Shown here piece after piece: positions 16,786-26,001 of a DNA stretch of 64,000 nucleotides. The position numbers were made by a program, and so were the translations under genes. The notes under the pieces are model-generated. The model saw only the letters and a program-made list of their open reading frames with translations. It was not told the DNA's origin and searched no databases. Numbering within the stretch: the first letter of the stretch is position 1; every line of letters starts with the position of its first letter. Source of the DNA: Lachnospiraceae bacterium (lineage in GTDB: Bacteria > Bacillota > Clostridia > Lachnospirales > Lachnospiraceae); assembly GCA_021202635.1 (NCBI GenBank), contig JAJQCQ010000047.1:23820-87819 (forward strand), written 5' to 3'.

Positions 16786-19650
16786 TTATTCTTCGGCATA
16801 CAGCGTCAGTACCTCTGTGGCTGTCAGAACGCCATTGTATATTCTTACGTCATCGAACAAAACATTTCTGCAGTCTTCATCGCCCCAGATGTAACCGCAG
16901 CCGATGTAGACGTCTGTGGTATTGCATAAGCCGGTAGGCGCTTTTTTGAAGCTGTCGCTTAAGTCTTTTTCTTCCTCGCCCACAAGCTCGCCGTTCAGAT
17001 AAACCCGGATGCCGTAGGTGTCGGCTGTGTAGACCACGTGCTGCCAGGTTCCGCGTTCCCCGCTGGTGGAGAGAAGCGACTCGGTCACATCGCTGTAAGC
17101 GCCGTTTGCATTGATGCGGGCGATCAGATTTGCACCGATACGGGTCAGCGGGTAGGTGCCGTCCGCGTCTGCTTCAAACAGAGCGCTGTGCTCGAACGTG
17201 TCGTCGCTGATATTCACCCACATGGATACGGAAAAGCCGGTGGTTGTGATCTCTCCGAGCGTGTCAGATGGCAGGCTCAGGTAGCTGACGCCGGTTGCGC
17301 CTTCTTCATTTGTCACTTGCAGGACACTGCCTCGTGTCTCATCTGTGATGATTGCGGCCTCACCCACCAGTTCCGCGCTTTCTTCCAGTGTTGAACCGGA
17401 AATAGGAGCGACGGCGCTGTCGTTTACAGAGCCTTCTTCAAAGTCGTATCCGACGATCAGAGAGGAAGCACTGCTGACTACGACGGTATAGTCTTCGGTT
17501 ACGGAGACATCTTCATAGGTGATTTCCACGGTCAGCGTTACCTTTACCAGTTTTTCCTGCGGTGTGACTTCGCCGCTGTCACTGATGATCTCCGGTTTGG
17601 CACTAGTCCAGGTGACAGATGCGCCAAGTACCTCTGTCGGGAGGTCAATGGACTCGCTGGTAGAGGTTGGAAGCAGTTGTGAAAGCGTGACGGAGGCGAT
17701 GCCCGCTACCAGCTCCGGGTCTTCCATATCAGCCATGCTGCCCCAGATGCAGGAATTGTCAGAGCCAATTGCTGTAAAGGTCATGACTGCGTCCTCTTCC
17801 GTGTTTTCTTTGTACTGACGGAAGAAATACCCCTTATAGACGGTTCCGTCGTCGGCTTCAAAGGTAACATAGTCATAGCCATTTCCGGAGTCCGTCTTCG
17901 TCCAGGTGCCGGTAAAGGCACCGTCCATGGTTCCGTCCTCATAGAGGGTCAGAAGCTCCGTGTCGATCATGCTACCATCGGTGGTGGTTCCGTGGTTGAC
18001 GAATTCATAGGAACCGATTACTTCGGAATCCTCATAATTTTCCGGTGTCTCGCCGATATATTCGTAAACAGCGGTGACCGGCCAGAGGTCTTCATTCAGA
18101 AATTGCTGGTGGACACGTACCTCGTGCGCTTCCAGCTGCGGTGTCACATCGAACCGCTGGTGATAGACCAGATAGCGGGAGCCGTCGTCGTCGATCAGCA
18201 TGGAATTGTGCCCGGCGGCACGCTTGCCAATCTGGTTGTAGAAGCTGTAATTGCCGATCAGCTTGATGCCGTAGTCATCGTTGCTCTCGCCATTGTCCGC
18301 TGCATTGTTGCCTTCTGCATCCACATAGGGACCAGTTACATTTTCAGAGCGGAAAAGACGCATGTTATAGCCACCCTCTGCCGTAAGGCTGCCGTAGGTC
18401 TCGTACAGGTAATAGTAGCCGGTTTCTTCGTCATACTGGATATATGGGCCTTCACCGGACTCGTGATTGCCGCCCGCAAGGTGAATGCCGAAGTAACGGT
18501 CTACATAGTTTCCGGAAACCTCATCCACAGAGTCTGTGCCGGGATAGATCGCTTCGCCGGTTGTCGGGTCAAGCTCCAGAAGGAAAATGCCGCCAGACCA
18601 GGAGCCGTAGGTCATATAAAATTTCTCTCCGCTTGCGTCGAAGAAAACGGTGGGGTCGATTGCGTTCGGCGCGTACAGATGATTCCAGGAACCGTCGTCA
18701 TTAAACCAGTTTTCGCTGATCTCATTGATGCCGCCATTTTCACTTCCAAGCGCGATAAGCTCTGTCAGATTCAGATAGTCATTGTCCCAGGAGGTATCAC
18801 GGGTGCTGTTGCCGTCTGTCTCACCAGTGGTCGTAAAACCGGAATAGATGATGGTATCGCCGTATGTATAGGTGCCGTCGACGTCCTTAGACACCAGATA
18901 GCAGATACAGGAGCGCCGCCAGGTAGAAGAGGTACAGCAGTAGAGCATCCAGGCTCCTACATCGCCGTCTTCCCATTCATAATACGGGTTCCAGATCGCG
19001 TCCGGCGCCCAGATGGCGTAGCTTCCGACACAGTCGCCGTCATTATAGCCCGCCCATTCAAAAGGCTCCGCGAAAGTCTCCTGCAGATTTCCGTAAAACG
19101 GAGAGGAAGTGGTGGTTGCGTAGTCTGTATTGAGCTGGGTCCAGGTGATCAGGTCAGAAGAAACTGCTGAGGCCGTGTGGGAGCCAATGATATAATAAAG
19201 TCCATCATCACCCTTGAAAATAGAGGGGTCATGTACGGATACATGAGTGGCCGTTGCGGTTTCCTGATCGGAGGATTCTGTCTCGGATTCTTCTTCTGCT
19301 TCTGTTCCGGACTCGGACTCAGCCGCTGTTTCATCTTCAATGATCCCGTCTGAGGTTTCGTCTTCACTGGCTTTTTCTGTTTCGTCTTCCGGGTCATCCG
19401 TTTCTGAATCATCGCTCTCCGATTCGGTTTCTGCTGTACCGGTTTCTTCTGTTGTGAATTCTGTGTCTGATTCTGACTCGGTTTCTGATTCCGACTCAGT
19501 TTCTGATTCAGTCTCTGTTTCTGCCTCTGCAGAAATACCTGCGGGGGTGTCGGCTTCCGCAGCGATTGTCACCGGAGAAAGAGAACCAAGCACCAGACCT
19601 GCACTCAGCGAGCAGACCAGCAAGTGTCTGAGTAACTTCTTTTTCTTCAT
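16786..19650 (-). CDS. Secreted multidomain GH43 arabinanase-like enzyme
   Basis: The 954-residue exported protein begins with a signal peptide (MKKKKLLRHLLVCSLSAGLV, cleavage near IAAEA). A long Glu/Ser/Thr/Asp-rich linker spans about residues 38-132. The GH43 five-blade catalytic domain then runs to about 540: VHDPSIFKGDDG carries the base Asp, NAIDPTVFF the modulating Asp, and ESGEGPYI the acid Glu. After it come an all-beta region, a bacterial Ig-like domain (about 655-740) and a C-terminal LamG/concanavalin-like domain. No LPXTG motif is seen, so it is probably released or held by the linker. It likely endo-cleaves arabinan, feeding the ABC importer and GH51/GH43 enzymes of this locus. 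RBS AAGGAAGG precedes the ATG. Confidence 0.88.
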   Translation of the reverse strand: MKKKKLLRHLLVCSLSAGLVLGSLSPVTIAAEADTPAGISAEAETETESETESESETESESDTEFTTEETGTAETESESDDSETDDPEDETEKASEDETSDGIIEDETAAESESGTEAEEESETESSDQETATATHVSVHDPSIFKGDDGLYYIIGSHTASAVSSDLITWTQLNTDYATTTSSPFYGNLQETFAEPFEWAGYNDGDCVGSYAIWAPDAIWNPYYEWEDGDVGAWMLYCCTSSTWRRSCICYLVSKDVDGTYTYGDTIIYSGFTTTGETDGNSTRDTSWDNDYLNLTELIALGSENGGINEISENWFNDDGSWNHLYAPNAIDPTVFFDASGEKFYMTYGSWSGGIFLLELDPTTGEAIYPGTDSVDEVSGNYVDRYFGIHLAGGNHESGEGPYIQYDEETGYYYLYETYGSLTAEGGYNMRLFRSENVTGPYVDAEGNNAADNGESNDDYGIKLIGNYSFYNQIGKRAAGHNSMLIDDDGSRYLVYHQRFDVTPQLEAHEVRVHQQFLNEDLWPVTAVYEYIGETPENYEDSEVIGSYEFVNHGTTTDGSMIDTELLTLYEDGTMDGAFTGTWTKTDSGNGYDYVTFEADDGTVYKGYFFRQYKENTEEDAVMTFTAIGSDNSCIWGSMADMEDPELVAGIASVTLSQLLPTSTSESIDLPTEVLGASVTWTSAKPEIISDSGEVTPQEKLVKVTLTVEITYEDVSVTEDYTVVVSSASSLIVGYDFEEGSVNDSAVAPISGSTLEESAELVGEAAIITDETRGSVLQVTNEEGATGVSYLSLPSDTLGEITTTGFSVSMWVNISDDTFEHSALFEADADGTYPLTRIGANLIARINANGAYSDVTESLLSTSGERGTWQHVVYTADTYGIRVYLNGELVGEEEKDLSDSFKKAPTGLCNTTDVYIGCGYIWGDEDCRNVLFDDVRIYNGVLTATEVLTLYAEE

Positions 19651-19817
19651 AGTGTTACCTTCCTTTTAAATAGTGATAGGATTGATCAGTTCACAATTGC
19701 GACCGGCATTTGTGAAAATCCAATAGTATGTCGGACTTTACAGGATAGTGCAATTTTATTACGATTTCTTCTGAGTTGCAAGAGATGATTGTGGAAATTT
19801 CTGTAATCTGGATATTT

Positions 19818-19920
19818 TCGTTACTGGTCATAACCCGACCACGCACCTGCTGCGTGGTCAAGGCTTACCCCACACGAAGTGTGGGGTGCCACCCGGCGAA
19901 GGGTGAAAACGTAGTGGCAT
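19818..19920. repeat. Hairpin repeat family B, copy 2
   Basis: It shares the ends of 11875-11939 but has two extra hairpins, CCCCACAC-gaa-GTGTGGGG and CACCC-ggcgaa-GGGTG, placed after the common GACCACGCA stem. The 329-base gap between the two minus-strand genes holds nothing else I can support. Confidence 0.75.
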
Positions 19921-19979
19921 ATTTTCTGAAAAATCGTGGTGGAAAAGGACATGATATTTGACTTAAAAAACAGGGGCGA

Positions 19980-20900
19980 TTATCCCGCCACGTAATTCAC
20001 ACGTACTCGTATATCCTGGTTATAATTTCCAAATTCCCGCCCAAACAGGGTAATACCACCAACGTTTGCGGCGGGTTCCTGTGTCTGGAAGCGGAATGTC
20101 ATGTCATCCTGCGGTGTAATCGCAAGCTTTCCGGTTGTGACATCAGAGAGCTTCATGCCATCAATAAAAGTACCTTTTCGATTAACTACGAGCATCTTTA
20201 ACGTACCGTACTGGTTCCAGTTTGGAAACCACCAGGAAGGCGTAAACATACCGCGCACGTCGCCGTAGTCGCCCGGACTGGTCCAGGTGCCCAGTTTCAC
20301 ACGGTTTAAGAGAAAGGAGATATCGGAAGGCCAGTCACTGTTGACGCCAGGGGCTTCGCTGCCGATTTCAAAGGAAATGACAAGCTGTTCCAGCCTGGTG
20401 CCTGGAGGCAGCATATTTGGAATGCGGTAATCAATATAACCTTTGCCAAACCAGAGAATCTGCGCGTTTACGTGATTTGGATGCGCGAAAAAGCGGGGAT
20501 CGTCCACTTCTCCGACTAGATTTTTGGACGTGGAGAGTCCACAGGTCGGAAAAACAGAGTAATTAAAATAATGCCCGATCGGGATGCTGATCGAGTAGCT
20601 GTTTGAGGAGGAATCTGCTTCGTCAGGCAGAATATCAATCAGAATCTTATCTACATTCACGCGGCAGACCTTTTGATTGCCGTGACCGGAATGTTCCCCC
20701 ATGATGGAAACGATCCCGCTCTCTTCAAGCTTTTTTACGTGGCTGGTCAGCGCACCGTTGGTGATACCCAGATGCGAAGCCAGCTCATTCATATTCATTT
20801 CCTTGTTTTCCAGAAGCAGCTGGATCAGCTTAATTCGGATTTCGGAACCGAGTGCTTTAAAGACGGGCAATCCATCATCAAGGTTTTCAATATGTATCAA
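19980..20900 (-). CDS. ArsR-type regulator with conserved C-terminal domain, paralogue 1
   Basis: The 306-residue protein has an N-terminal winged helix (LPVFKALGSEIRIKLIQLLL, then NELASHLGITNGALTSHVKKLEESG) of ArsR type. It joins a ~200-residue beta-rich domain with the motifs PTCGLST, DDPRFFAHP, ILWFGKGYIDY, EIGSEAPG, TSPGDYGD, GTFIDG and ITLFGREFG. The gene at 22215-23132 encodes a full-length paralogue sharing all these motifs. I chose TTG 20900 with AAGAAGG upstream, because it aligns with the paralogue's start; a longer frame reaches 20963. The C-terminal domain is probably the effector sensor. I do not recognise it by name. It probably controls the divergent GH43 gene. Confidence 0.75.
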   Translation of the reverse strand: MIHIENLDDGLPVFKALGSEIRIKLIQLLLENKEMNMNELASHLGITNGALTSHVKKLEESGIVSIMGEHSGHGNQKVCRVNVDKILIDILPDEADSSSNSYSISIPIGHYFNYSVFPTCGLSTSKNLVGEVDDPRFFAHPNHVNAQILWFGKGYIDYRIPNMLPPGTRLEQLVISFEIGSEAPGVNSDWPSDISFLLNRVKLGTWTSPGDYGDVRGMFTPSWWFPNWNQYGTLKMLVVNRKGTFIDGMKLSDVTTGKLAITPQDDMTFRFQTQEPAANVGGITLFGREFGNYNQDIRVRVNYVAG

Positions 20901-21081
20901 GGAAAACGCCTTCTTTCTTTTGGTGAGTAATACAGGGCTCCAGACGGATATTACAGTAAACAATAGAATCGTACGTCATTTTTTGGAATAGGTGGATATG
21001 AACGCACAAAAAACAGCTGTCTGGTTCATCTTTGTATGTAAACTGACAAATATTTGCGGACAAAAAAGCATACTTTGTGCT

Positions 21082-21110
21082 ATTATACCTAATTACGGAA
21101 AAAGTTGCAA
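21082..21110 (-). promoter_or_regulatory. Promoter of ArsR-type paralogue 1
   Basis: On the minus strand TTGCAA (21110-21105), 17-base spacer and TATAAT (21087-21082). It would give a leader of about 180 bases before the TTG start. Confidence 0.65.
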
Positions 21111-21123
21111 TCAAATTTTTTCC

Positions 21124-21151
21124 TTGCAAACCGGCCGAAAAACAATATAAT
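21124..21151 (+). promoter_or_regulatory. Promoter of the intracellular GH43 gene
   Basis: TTGCAA (21124-21129), 16-base spacer, TATAAT (21146-21151). Its -35 box is only 13 bases from the identical -35 box of the divergent regulator promoter, so one bound protein could control both. Confidence 0.65.
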
Positions 21152-21184
21152 AAAGCTTTGAACAGGAAATCTTCTGGAGGTAGA

Positions 21185-22144
21185 ATGAATATGTCAACAG
21201 AACTGAAATATAATGAACCGTGGATTCTTCAGCGCGCGGATCCGTACGTATACCGCCACACGGATGGCATGTATTATTTTACAGCCTCGATCCCGGCATA
21301 TGACGGGATTGTACTTCGACGTTCCAAAACTCTCGCGGGGTTAAAGGATGCCGAGGAGGTTATGATCTGGAAAAAGCATGAGAGTGGCATTATGAGCATC
21401 CATATCTGGGCACCGGAGCTTTATTATCTGGACGGGAAATGGTACATTTATTATGCTGGAGCTGACAAGGATGATATCTGGGCGCTTCGTCCTTATGTAT
21501 TGGAATGCGCGGACGAGGACCCGATTACCGGCACATGGGTAGAAAAGGGAAAGATGCAGCGGGCTGCGGATGATCCGTTTTCTTTTGAAGCCTTCTCGCT
21601 TGATGCGACGATTTTTGAAAATAAGGGACAGCGCTATTATGTATGGGCGGAGAAGGTCGGAGTTGGGAAACAGATCTCGAATCTTTATATCGCGCGGATG
21701 TCTTCCCCGTACAGCCTGGAAACAGTACAGGTGCTTCTGACTACGCCGGATTATGACTGGGAGCGCGTAGGTTTCTGGGTAAATGAGGGGCCGGCTGTAA
21801 TCCATCATGATGGGAAAATTTTTCTTACCTATTCTGCATCAGAGACGGGACCGGAATACTGCATGGGAATGCTTTCTGTGGATGAGGACGCGGATCTGCT
21901 CGATCCGAGGGTCTGGAAGAAAGAACGCTATCCGGTGCTGAAAACAGATCCGGGAAAAGGCATCTACGGACCAGGGCATAATTGCTTCACCACGGACGAG
22001 CAGGGGAATCTGATTATGGTATACCATGCGAGAACGGAAGAGAAGATTACAGGAAATCCGCTCTATAACCCGAATCGGCACGCAATGCTGATGAAGATCG
22101 AATGGGATGAGAAAACGGGATATCCAGTTTTTCTGAAAAAATAA
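21185..22144 (+). CDS. Intracellular GH43 arabinofuranosidase-like enzyme
   Basis: This 319-residue single-domain GH43 has no signal peptide. The base Asp is in QRADPYVYRH, a modulating Asp in SLDATIFE, and the acid Glu in NEGPAVIHH; GPGHNCF is a further family motif. It resembles exo-acting alpha-L-arabinofuranosidases that trim arabino-oligosaccharides. The start follows TGGAGG; ATG 21191 is the alternative. It sits between the two ArsR-type paralogues and should act together with the GH51 enzymes after import. Confidence 0.88.
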   Translation: MNMSTELKYNEPWILQRADPYVYRHTDGMYYFTASIPAYDGIVLRRSKTLAGLKDAEEVMIWKKHESGIMSIHIWAPELYYLDGKWYIYYAGADKDDIWALRPYVLECADEDPITGTWVEKGKMQRAADDPFSFEAFSLDATIFENKGQRYYVWAEKVGVGKQISNLYIARMSSPYSLETVQVLLTTPDYDWERVGFWVNEGPAVIHHDGKIFLTYSASETGPEYCMGMLSVDEDADLLDPRVWKKERYPVLKTDPGKGIYGPGHNCFTTDEQGNLIMVYHARTEEKITGNPLYNPNRHAMLMKIEWDEKTGYPVFLKK

Positions 22145-22153
22145 GAATAATAG

Positions 22154-22186
22154 AAGCGGGCAGGGAATGTTCTCTGTCCGCTTTCT
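22154..22186 (+). terminator. Terminator between convergent GH43 and regulator genes
   Basis: An imperfect hairpin (AGCGGGCAGGGAA with TCTCTGTCCGCT) is followed by TTCTGGTTTT. It separates the plus-strand GH43 from the convergent minus-strand regulator. Confidence 0.55.
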
Positions 22187-22214
22187 GGTTTTATCGCAGG
22201 GGGACTTTGAAGAA

Positions 22215-23132
22215 TCAATTTTGCCGGTACTGGATCATCATTTTGATATGCTGCCCATAATCTCCAAATCCCTGCCCGTACAGTGTTAGCCCATGGGAAA
22301 GCGGTGTATCCGCAGGCACTTCAAGCCGAAATTTCATCACGGACTGACTGTCAAGTAAAAGATCGTCTACGGTTACTTCGGAGATTTGTTCTCCATCGAT
22401 AAAGCAGCCGCTGGTCGTGATTGTCAGTGTTTTCAGAAGGCCGTATTGATTTAAAAAACCATACCACCAGAGGGGATTCTGCCTTCCGCGGCGCTGTTCT
22501 CCGAAATCTCCCGGGGAAATCCATTGTCCGAGGCGTACCCCATTCAGGGAGAATACAATACAGGAGGGCCAGTTATCGTTGGTACCTGGCGCTTCTGAAG
22601 ATATTTCAAAAGAAAGCATGATTTTTTCGATTTTGGTATTCCAATAGGAAGAATTCGGCAGAATATATTCTACGTAGCCGGTTGTGAACCAGAGAATGCC
22701 TGCTTTCTGACTTTCCGGGTGTGCGAACAGCCGCGGCTCGTCCAGTGCTCCCAGAAAGGAATTTGCTGTCGCGAGTCCGCAGGTGGGGGTTACATTAAAG
22801 TCGGAATACTGTCCGATGGGAATCTCTGCCTGATAAAGCGGCAGTCGGTTGCCCGCGTCCCCGAAATCTACAAGAATCTGTGTCGTCCTTGGGTAACAGC
22901 ACTTTTGCATTCCATGGGAAGCGGCCTCTTCCTCCACGCGAATCAGCCCACAGGCGATAAGCTTATTAATATGCGGGCTGAGTGTACTCAGAGGTATCTT
23001 AAGAATTGCTGCGATCTGCTTTAAACTGATCCCGCTATTTGCGGCAATTAATTTCAGAATCTGTATCCGAAGTTCAGAACTCAATGCCTGGAAAAGTGGC
23101 AGCTGTTCCTTAAGTGTAACAGGACTTGTCAT
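22215..23132 (-). CDS. ArsR-type regulator with conserved C-terminal domain, paralogue 2
   Basis: The 305-residue protein is built as paralogue 1: a winged helix (LPLFQALSSELRIQILKLIA, then KQIAAILKIPLSTLSPHINKL) followed by the same beta-rich domain (PTCGLAT, DEPRLFAHP, ILWFTTGYVEY, EISSEAPG, ISPGDFGE, GCFIDG, LTLYGQGFG). It is transcribed away from the ABC importer operon at 23515 from a divergent promoter, so it likely regulates that importer. The start codon agrees with the length of the paralogue. Two such paralogues in one locus suggest they respond to different sugars or form a graded switch; that is inference. Confidence 0.78.
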   Translation of the reverse strand: MTSPVTLKEQLPLFQALSSELRIQILKLIAANSGISLKQIAAILKIPLSTLSPHINKLIACGLIRVEEEAASHGMQKCCYPRTTQILVDFGDAGNRLPLYQAEIPIGQYSDFNVTPTCGLATANSFLGALDEPRLFAHPESQKAGILWFTTGYVEYILPNSSYWNTKIEKIMLSFEISSEAPGTNDNWPSCIVFSLNGVRLGQWISPGDFGEQRRGRQNPLWWYGFLNQYGLLKTLTITTSGCFIDGEQISEVTVDDLLLDSQSVMKFRLEVPADTPLSHGLTLYGQGFGDYGQHIKMMIQYRQN

Positions 23133-23202
23133 AGGATTCCCCTTTTTTAATCATCAATTTATAAACAAAAATTATTTTGAATTTTACGAACCAAACAGTT
23201 TT

Positions 23203-23230
23203 ATTATAGCCAAGATGACGAAAAAGTCAA
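23203..23230 (-). promoter_or_regulatory. Promoter of ArsR-type paralogue 2
   Basis: Minus strand TTGACT (23230-23225), 16-base spacer, TATAAT (23208-23203), about 70 bases upstream of the start. Confidence 0.6.
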
Positions 23231-23326
23231 CGAAAAACAGGATGTTCTTGACAAAAAAGCGGTTCGGAATAAAAGAATTATTGTTTAGATAAAACTAAAA
23301 TTCTAAATAAAAATCAAAAATAAAGC

Positions 23327-23356
23327 TTGACAGGAGGGAATCTTTTGCGTTAATAT
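23327..23356 (+). promoter_or_regulatory. Promoter of the arabinan ABC importer operon
   Basis: TTGACA (23327-23332), 18-base spacer, TAATAT (23351-23356). The 160-base leader to the start codon is AT-rich. The 380-base divergent region otherwise shows no gene, and I could not pick out a shared operator. Confidence 0.6.
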
Positions 23357-23514
23357 GACCTTACGATACGAATAAATCCGAAATCAAAAAAAATATGCAA
23401 AATCACCAAAAAGAGGAAAGAACGCGACCGGCGATGTTATTTTTGGGAAAAATGTATATTTTCCTAGTTTCGGCAGCACGCACAGTTTGCTGTGCAAAGA
23501 AGGAGGAGATAACA

Positions 23515-24891
23515 ATGAAAACAATATCCAGAAGAGATTTCCTGCGTGGATCCGCGGCTGGAGCTGCTACGATCGCTCTTTCCGGTATTCTTGGCGCACC
23601 TGCATTCGCAGAGGAAGAGACCGAGTATGAAGCGACTGCTGTCACGACCGTAGGCCCGGATGACGGTACACATTTTGAACTGTGGTCATTCGTAGACGTA
23701 CACAATGAGTTCTATGCAAACATGGTAAATGAGTGGAATGAGCTGAATCCGGACAGACCGATCCAGATCACATTCAGTACATATCCGTATTCCGATATGC
23801 ACAACAAGCTGATGATGTCTCTGCAGGCAGGCAGCGGCGCTCCGGATATCTGCGATATTGAGATTGGCCAGTTCCCGAACTACAGCGGAACCGACAGCCC
23901 TCTGTATCATCTGAATGACGCACTTGCTCCGTATGAGGATTCCCTCGTTACCGCACGTCTTGATGTTTATTCAGACGCGGATGGCAACCGCATTGGTGTT
24001 CCGACACACGTAGGCGCGGCTGTTATGTACTGGAACGCAGAGATCTTTGAGCAGTATGGACTGGACTATAAGAGTGTAACGACCTGGGATGAGTATACCG
24101 AGCTTGGCCGTCAGCTGCAGGAAGCTTCCGGCGGAGAAGTATATCTGACATCCGTAGATACGGGTGGCGTTGACTGGCTGTGGGTTGCTATGGCTGAGTA
24201 TGGCGAGGACTGGACCGGCGGTATCGGCGGTGATGTAGACGTACAGATTGAGTCTGTTACGAAGATGCTGACCATGCAGCAGGAATGGCTGAATGAAGGG
24301 ATCGCGATGATTTCTACAGACGGTCATGTAGACCTCGAGGCTGGTTTCGCAAACATCATGGAAGGCAAGATCGCTTCCTTCCCGAAGGCAATGTGGTATA
24401 TGAGCCGTTTCGTTAACTATATGCCGGAGATGGAAGGCAAGTATGATATTACGACAATCCCGGTATTCGAGGAAGGTCAGATCAATTCCGTAGGTATCGG
24501 CGGAACTGGTACTGTTGTTACAAACCAGTGCGCGGATCCGGAGCTTGCAGCAGAGTGGCTTGCATGGGCGAAGTGCTCAGCGGAAGGCGAAGCGCATATC
24601 TGGAACGATCTTGGATTTGATGTCTGCAACACAGAGTTGTGGTATGACGAAGACTTCGCATTTGATCCGGACAATGTATACAATACATTCTTCCGTGTAG
24701 AGCCGCACTCCGTACTTCAGGAGCTGGCTGACAACGACGCGATCGGCACCATCTATACAACGAGCAAGTCGCCGACACTGAATGACTATTTCTGCACCAC
24801 AACTCTGAACTATGTTCTTGAGGATGGCTGGGATGTAGAGGATGCTCTGCAGGATGCGCAGGATTATCTTGACTTCGAACTGGAGCAGTAA
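23515..24891 (+). CDS. ABC transporter sugar-binding protein, Tat signal
   Basis: The 458-residue solute-binding protein of the extracellular sugar-binding family 1 type (FELWSFVD, ADPELAAEWLAWA) should capture arabino-oligosaccharides outside the cell. Its N-terminus KTISRRDFLRGSAAG is a twin-arginine signal ending near APAFAEE, with no lipobox cysteine, so lipid anchoring is unlikely. ATG 23515 follows AAGGAGGAG; the open frame extends back to 23395 without a better ribosome site. Two permease genes follow after a terminator-like hairpin, giving more binding protein than permease. Confidence 0.92.
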   Translation: MKTISRRDFLRGSAAGAATIALSGILGAPAFAEEETEYEATAVTTVGPDDGTHFELWSFVDVHNEFYANMVNEWNELNPDRPIQITFSTYPYSDMHNKLMMSLQAGSGAPDICDIEIGQFPNYSGTDSPLYHLNDALAPYEDSLVTARLDVYSDADGNRIGVPTHVGAAVMYWNAEIFEQYGLDYKSVTTWDEYTELGRQLQEASGGEVYLTSVDTGGVDWLWVAMAEYGEDWTGGIGGDVDVQIESVTKMLTMQQEWLNEGIAMISTDGHVDLEAGFANIMEGKIASFPKAMWYMSRFVNYMPEMEGKYDITTIPVFEEGQINSVGIGGTGTVVTNQCADPELAAEWLAWAKCSAEGEAHIWNDLGFDVCNTELWYDEDFAFDPDNVYNTFFRVEPHSVLQELADNDAIGTIYTTSKSPTLNDYFCTTTLNYVLEDGWDVEDALQDAQDYLDFELEQ

Positions 24892-24962
24892 TACAGCCTG
24901 ACAGTTTTGAGGGAGAGGTAACGATTCAGAAACGTTACCATTATGGCAGTAAATCAGGGGGA

Positions 24963-24994
24963 GGCTCGGGAATCGCATTCCCGGGCCTTTTCTT
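24963..24994 (+). terminator. Partial terminator between binding-protein and permease genes
   Basis: GGCTCGGGAAT-cgc-ATTCCCGGGCC followed by TTTTCTTT. Its position inside the operon suggests it lowers permease expression relative to the binding protein. Confidence 0.8.
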
Positions 24995-25085
24995 TAGTAC
25001 ACATGGCGCGAAAGCAATAAGCAGCTTATGCTGTCACGTTCCGCTCGATTATGATTCTGCCGTTTAAAAAGAAAGGATGATTACA

Positions 25086-25997
25086 GTGAATAAAGCGAAA
25101 AAATTGCTGTATTCCCAGAAAGTGGCACCCTATGTTTTCGTGCTTCCTTTCGTGTTAAGTCTGCTGATTTTCTGGGCGTATCCGCTGATTACGGGTATTA
25201 TTATGAGTTTCCAGGAAGTATCTTTCAGTGGTTATACGTTTATCGGCGTAAAGAACTATGTAAAGCTTGCGTCGGATAAGTTTTTCCGGGTTGCTGTATT
25301 GAACAGCTTCGAGTACATGGTATTGACTCTGCTTTTGCTGGTCCCGATTCCGATGCTGCTCGCGGTACTGATTGAGAGCCGCCTGACAAAGGCAAGAGGC
25401 GTGTGGAAGGTGATTCTTTACATTCCTGCGCTGACCTCTGTAGTTATTTCCGGTATGTTGTTCCGTCTGATGTTCTCGGAGGGTGATAACTCTCAGATGA
25501 ACCAGCTTCTTCAGGCACTCGGACAGTCCAGTATTGCCTGGCTGAAATCAAAGGGAACTGCCTGGGTTGCACTGCTTCTGCTCTGTATGTGGAGATGGAC
25601 GGGTGTAAATATGCTTTACTTCGTGTCAGGGCTTAAGAGTATCGACAACAGTATTTATGAGTCTGGCGATATTGATGGCGCGAATGGAATTCAGAAGTTC
25701 TGGTATCTGACACTTCCGCTTTTGAAACCAACGATTGTTTACGTTATTACGATTTCTGTATATGCTGGTCTGTCCATGTTCCTTGAGAGCTTTATGCTGT
25801 GGAATGGTAACTCATCGCCGAAGAATATCGGTCTGACGATTGTCGGATACCTGTATAAGAGAGGTATTGAGAAGAACGATATGGGTTACGCGTGTGCGGT
25901 TGGCGTGGTGCTCCTGGTGATTGCTTTGATTATCAATATTGCGCAGCTGATCGCGACCGGTACGATCAAGGTTGGAAAGAACAAGGGGGAGGATTAG
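25086..25997 (+). CDS. Sugar ABC transporter permease
   Basis: The 303-residue membrane protein is of the MalF/UgpA-like CUT1 type, with about six transmembrane segments (YVFVLPFVLSLLIFWAYPL first) and the ATPase-contact loop ESGDIDGANGIQKFWYLTLP. I favour GTG 25086 (nine bases after GAAAGG) over ATG 25077, which abuts that ribosome site. It forms a pair with the following permease. Confidence 0.93.
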   Translation: MNKAKKLLYSQKVAPYVFVLPFVLSLLIFWAYPLITGIIMSFQEVSFSGYTFIGVKNYVKLASDKFFRVAVLNSFEYMVLTLLLLVPIPMLLAVLIESRLTKARGVWKVILYIPALTSVVISGMLFRLMFSEGDNSQMNQLLQALGQSSIAWLKSKGTAWVALLLLCMWRWTGVNMLYFVSGLKSIDNSIYESGDIDGANGIQKFWYLTLPLLKPTIVYVITISVYAGLSMFLESFMLWNGNSSPKNIGLTIVGYLYKRGIEKNDMGYACAVGVVLLVIALIINIAQLIATGTIKVGKNKGED

Positions 25998-26001
25998 TGA
26001 C

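Noticed and set aside
17992..19170. Antisense open frame of 392 codons opposite the secreted GH43
   Set aside because: The minus-strand GH43 has clear catalytic motifs and a signal peptide; this frame has none.
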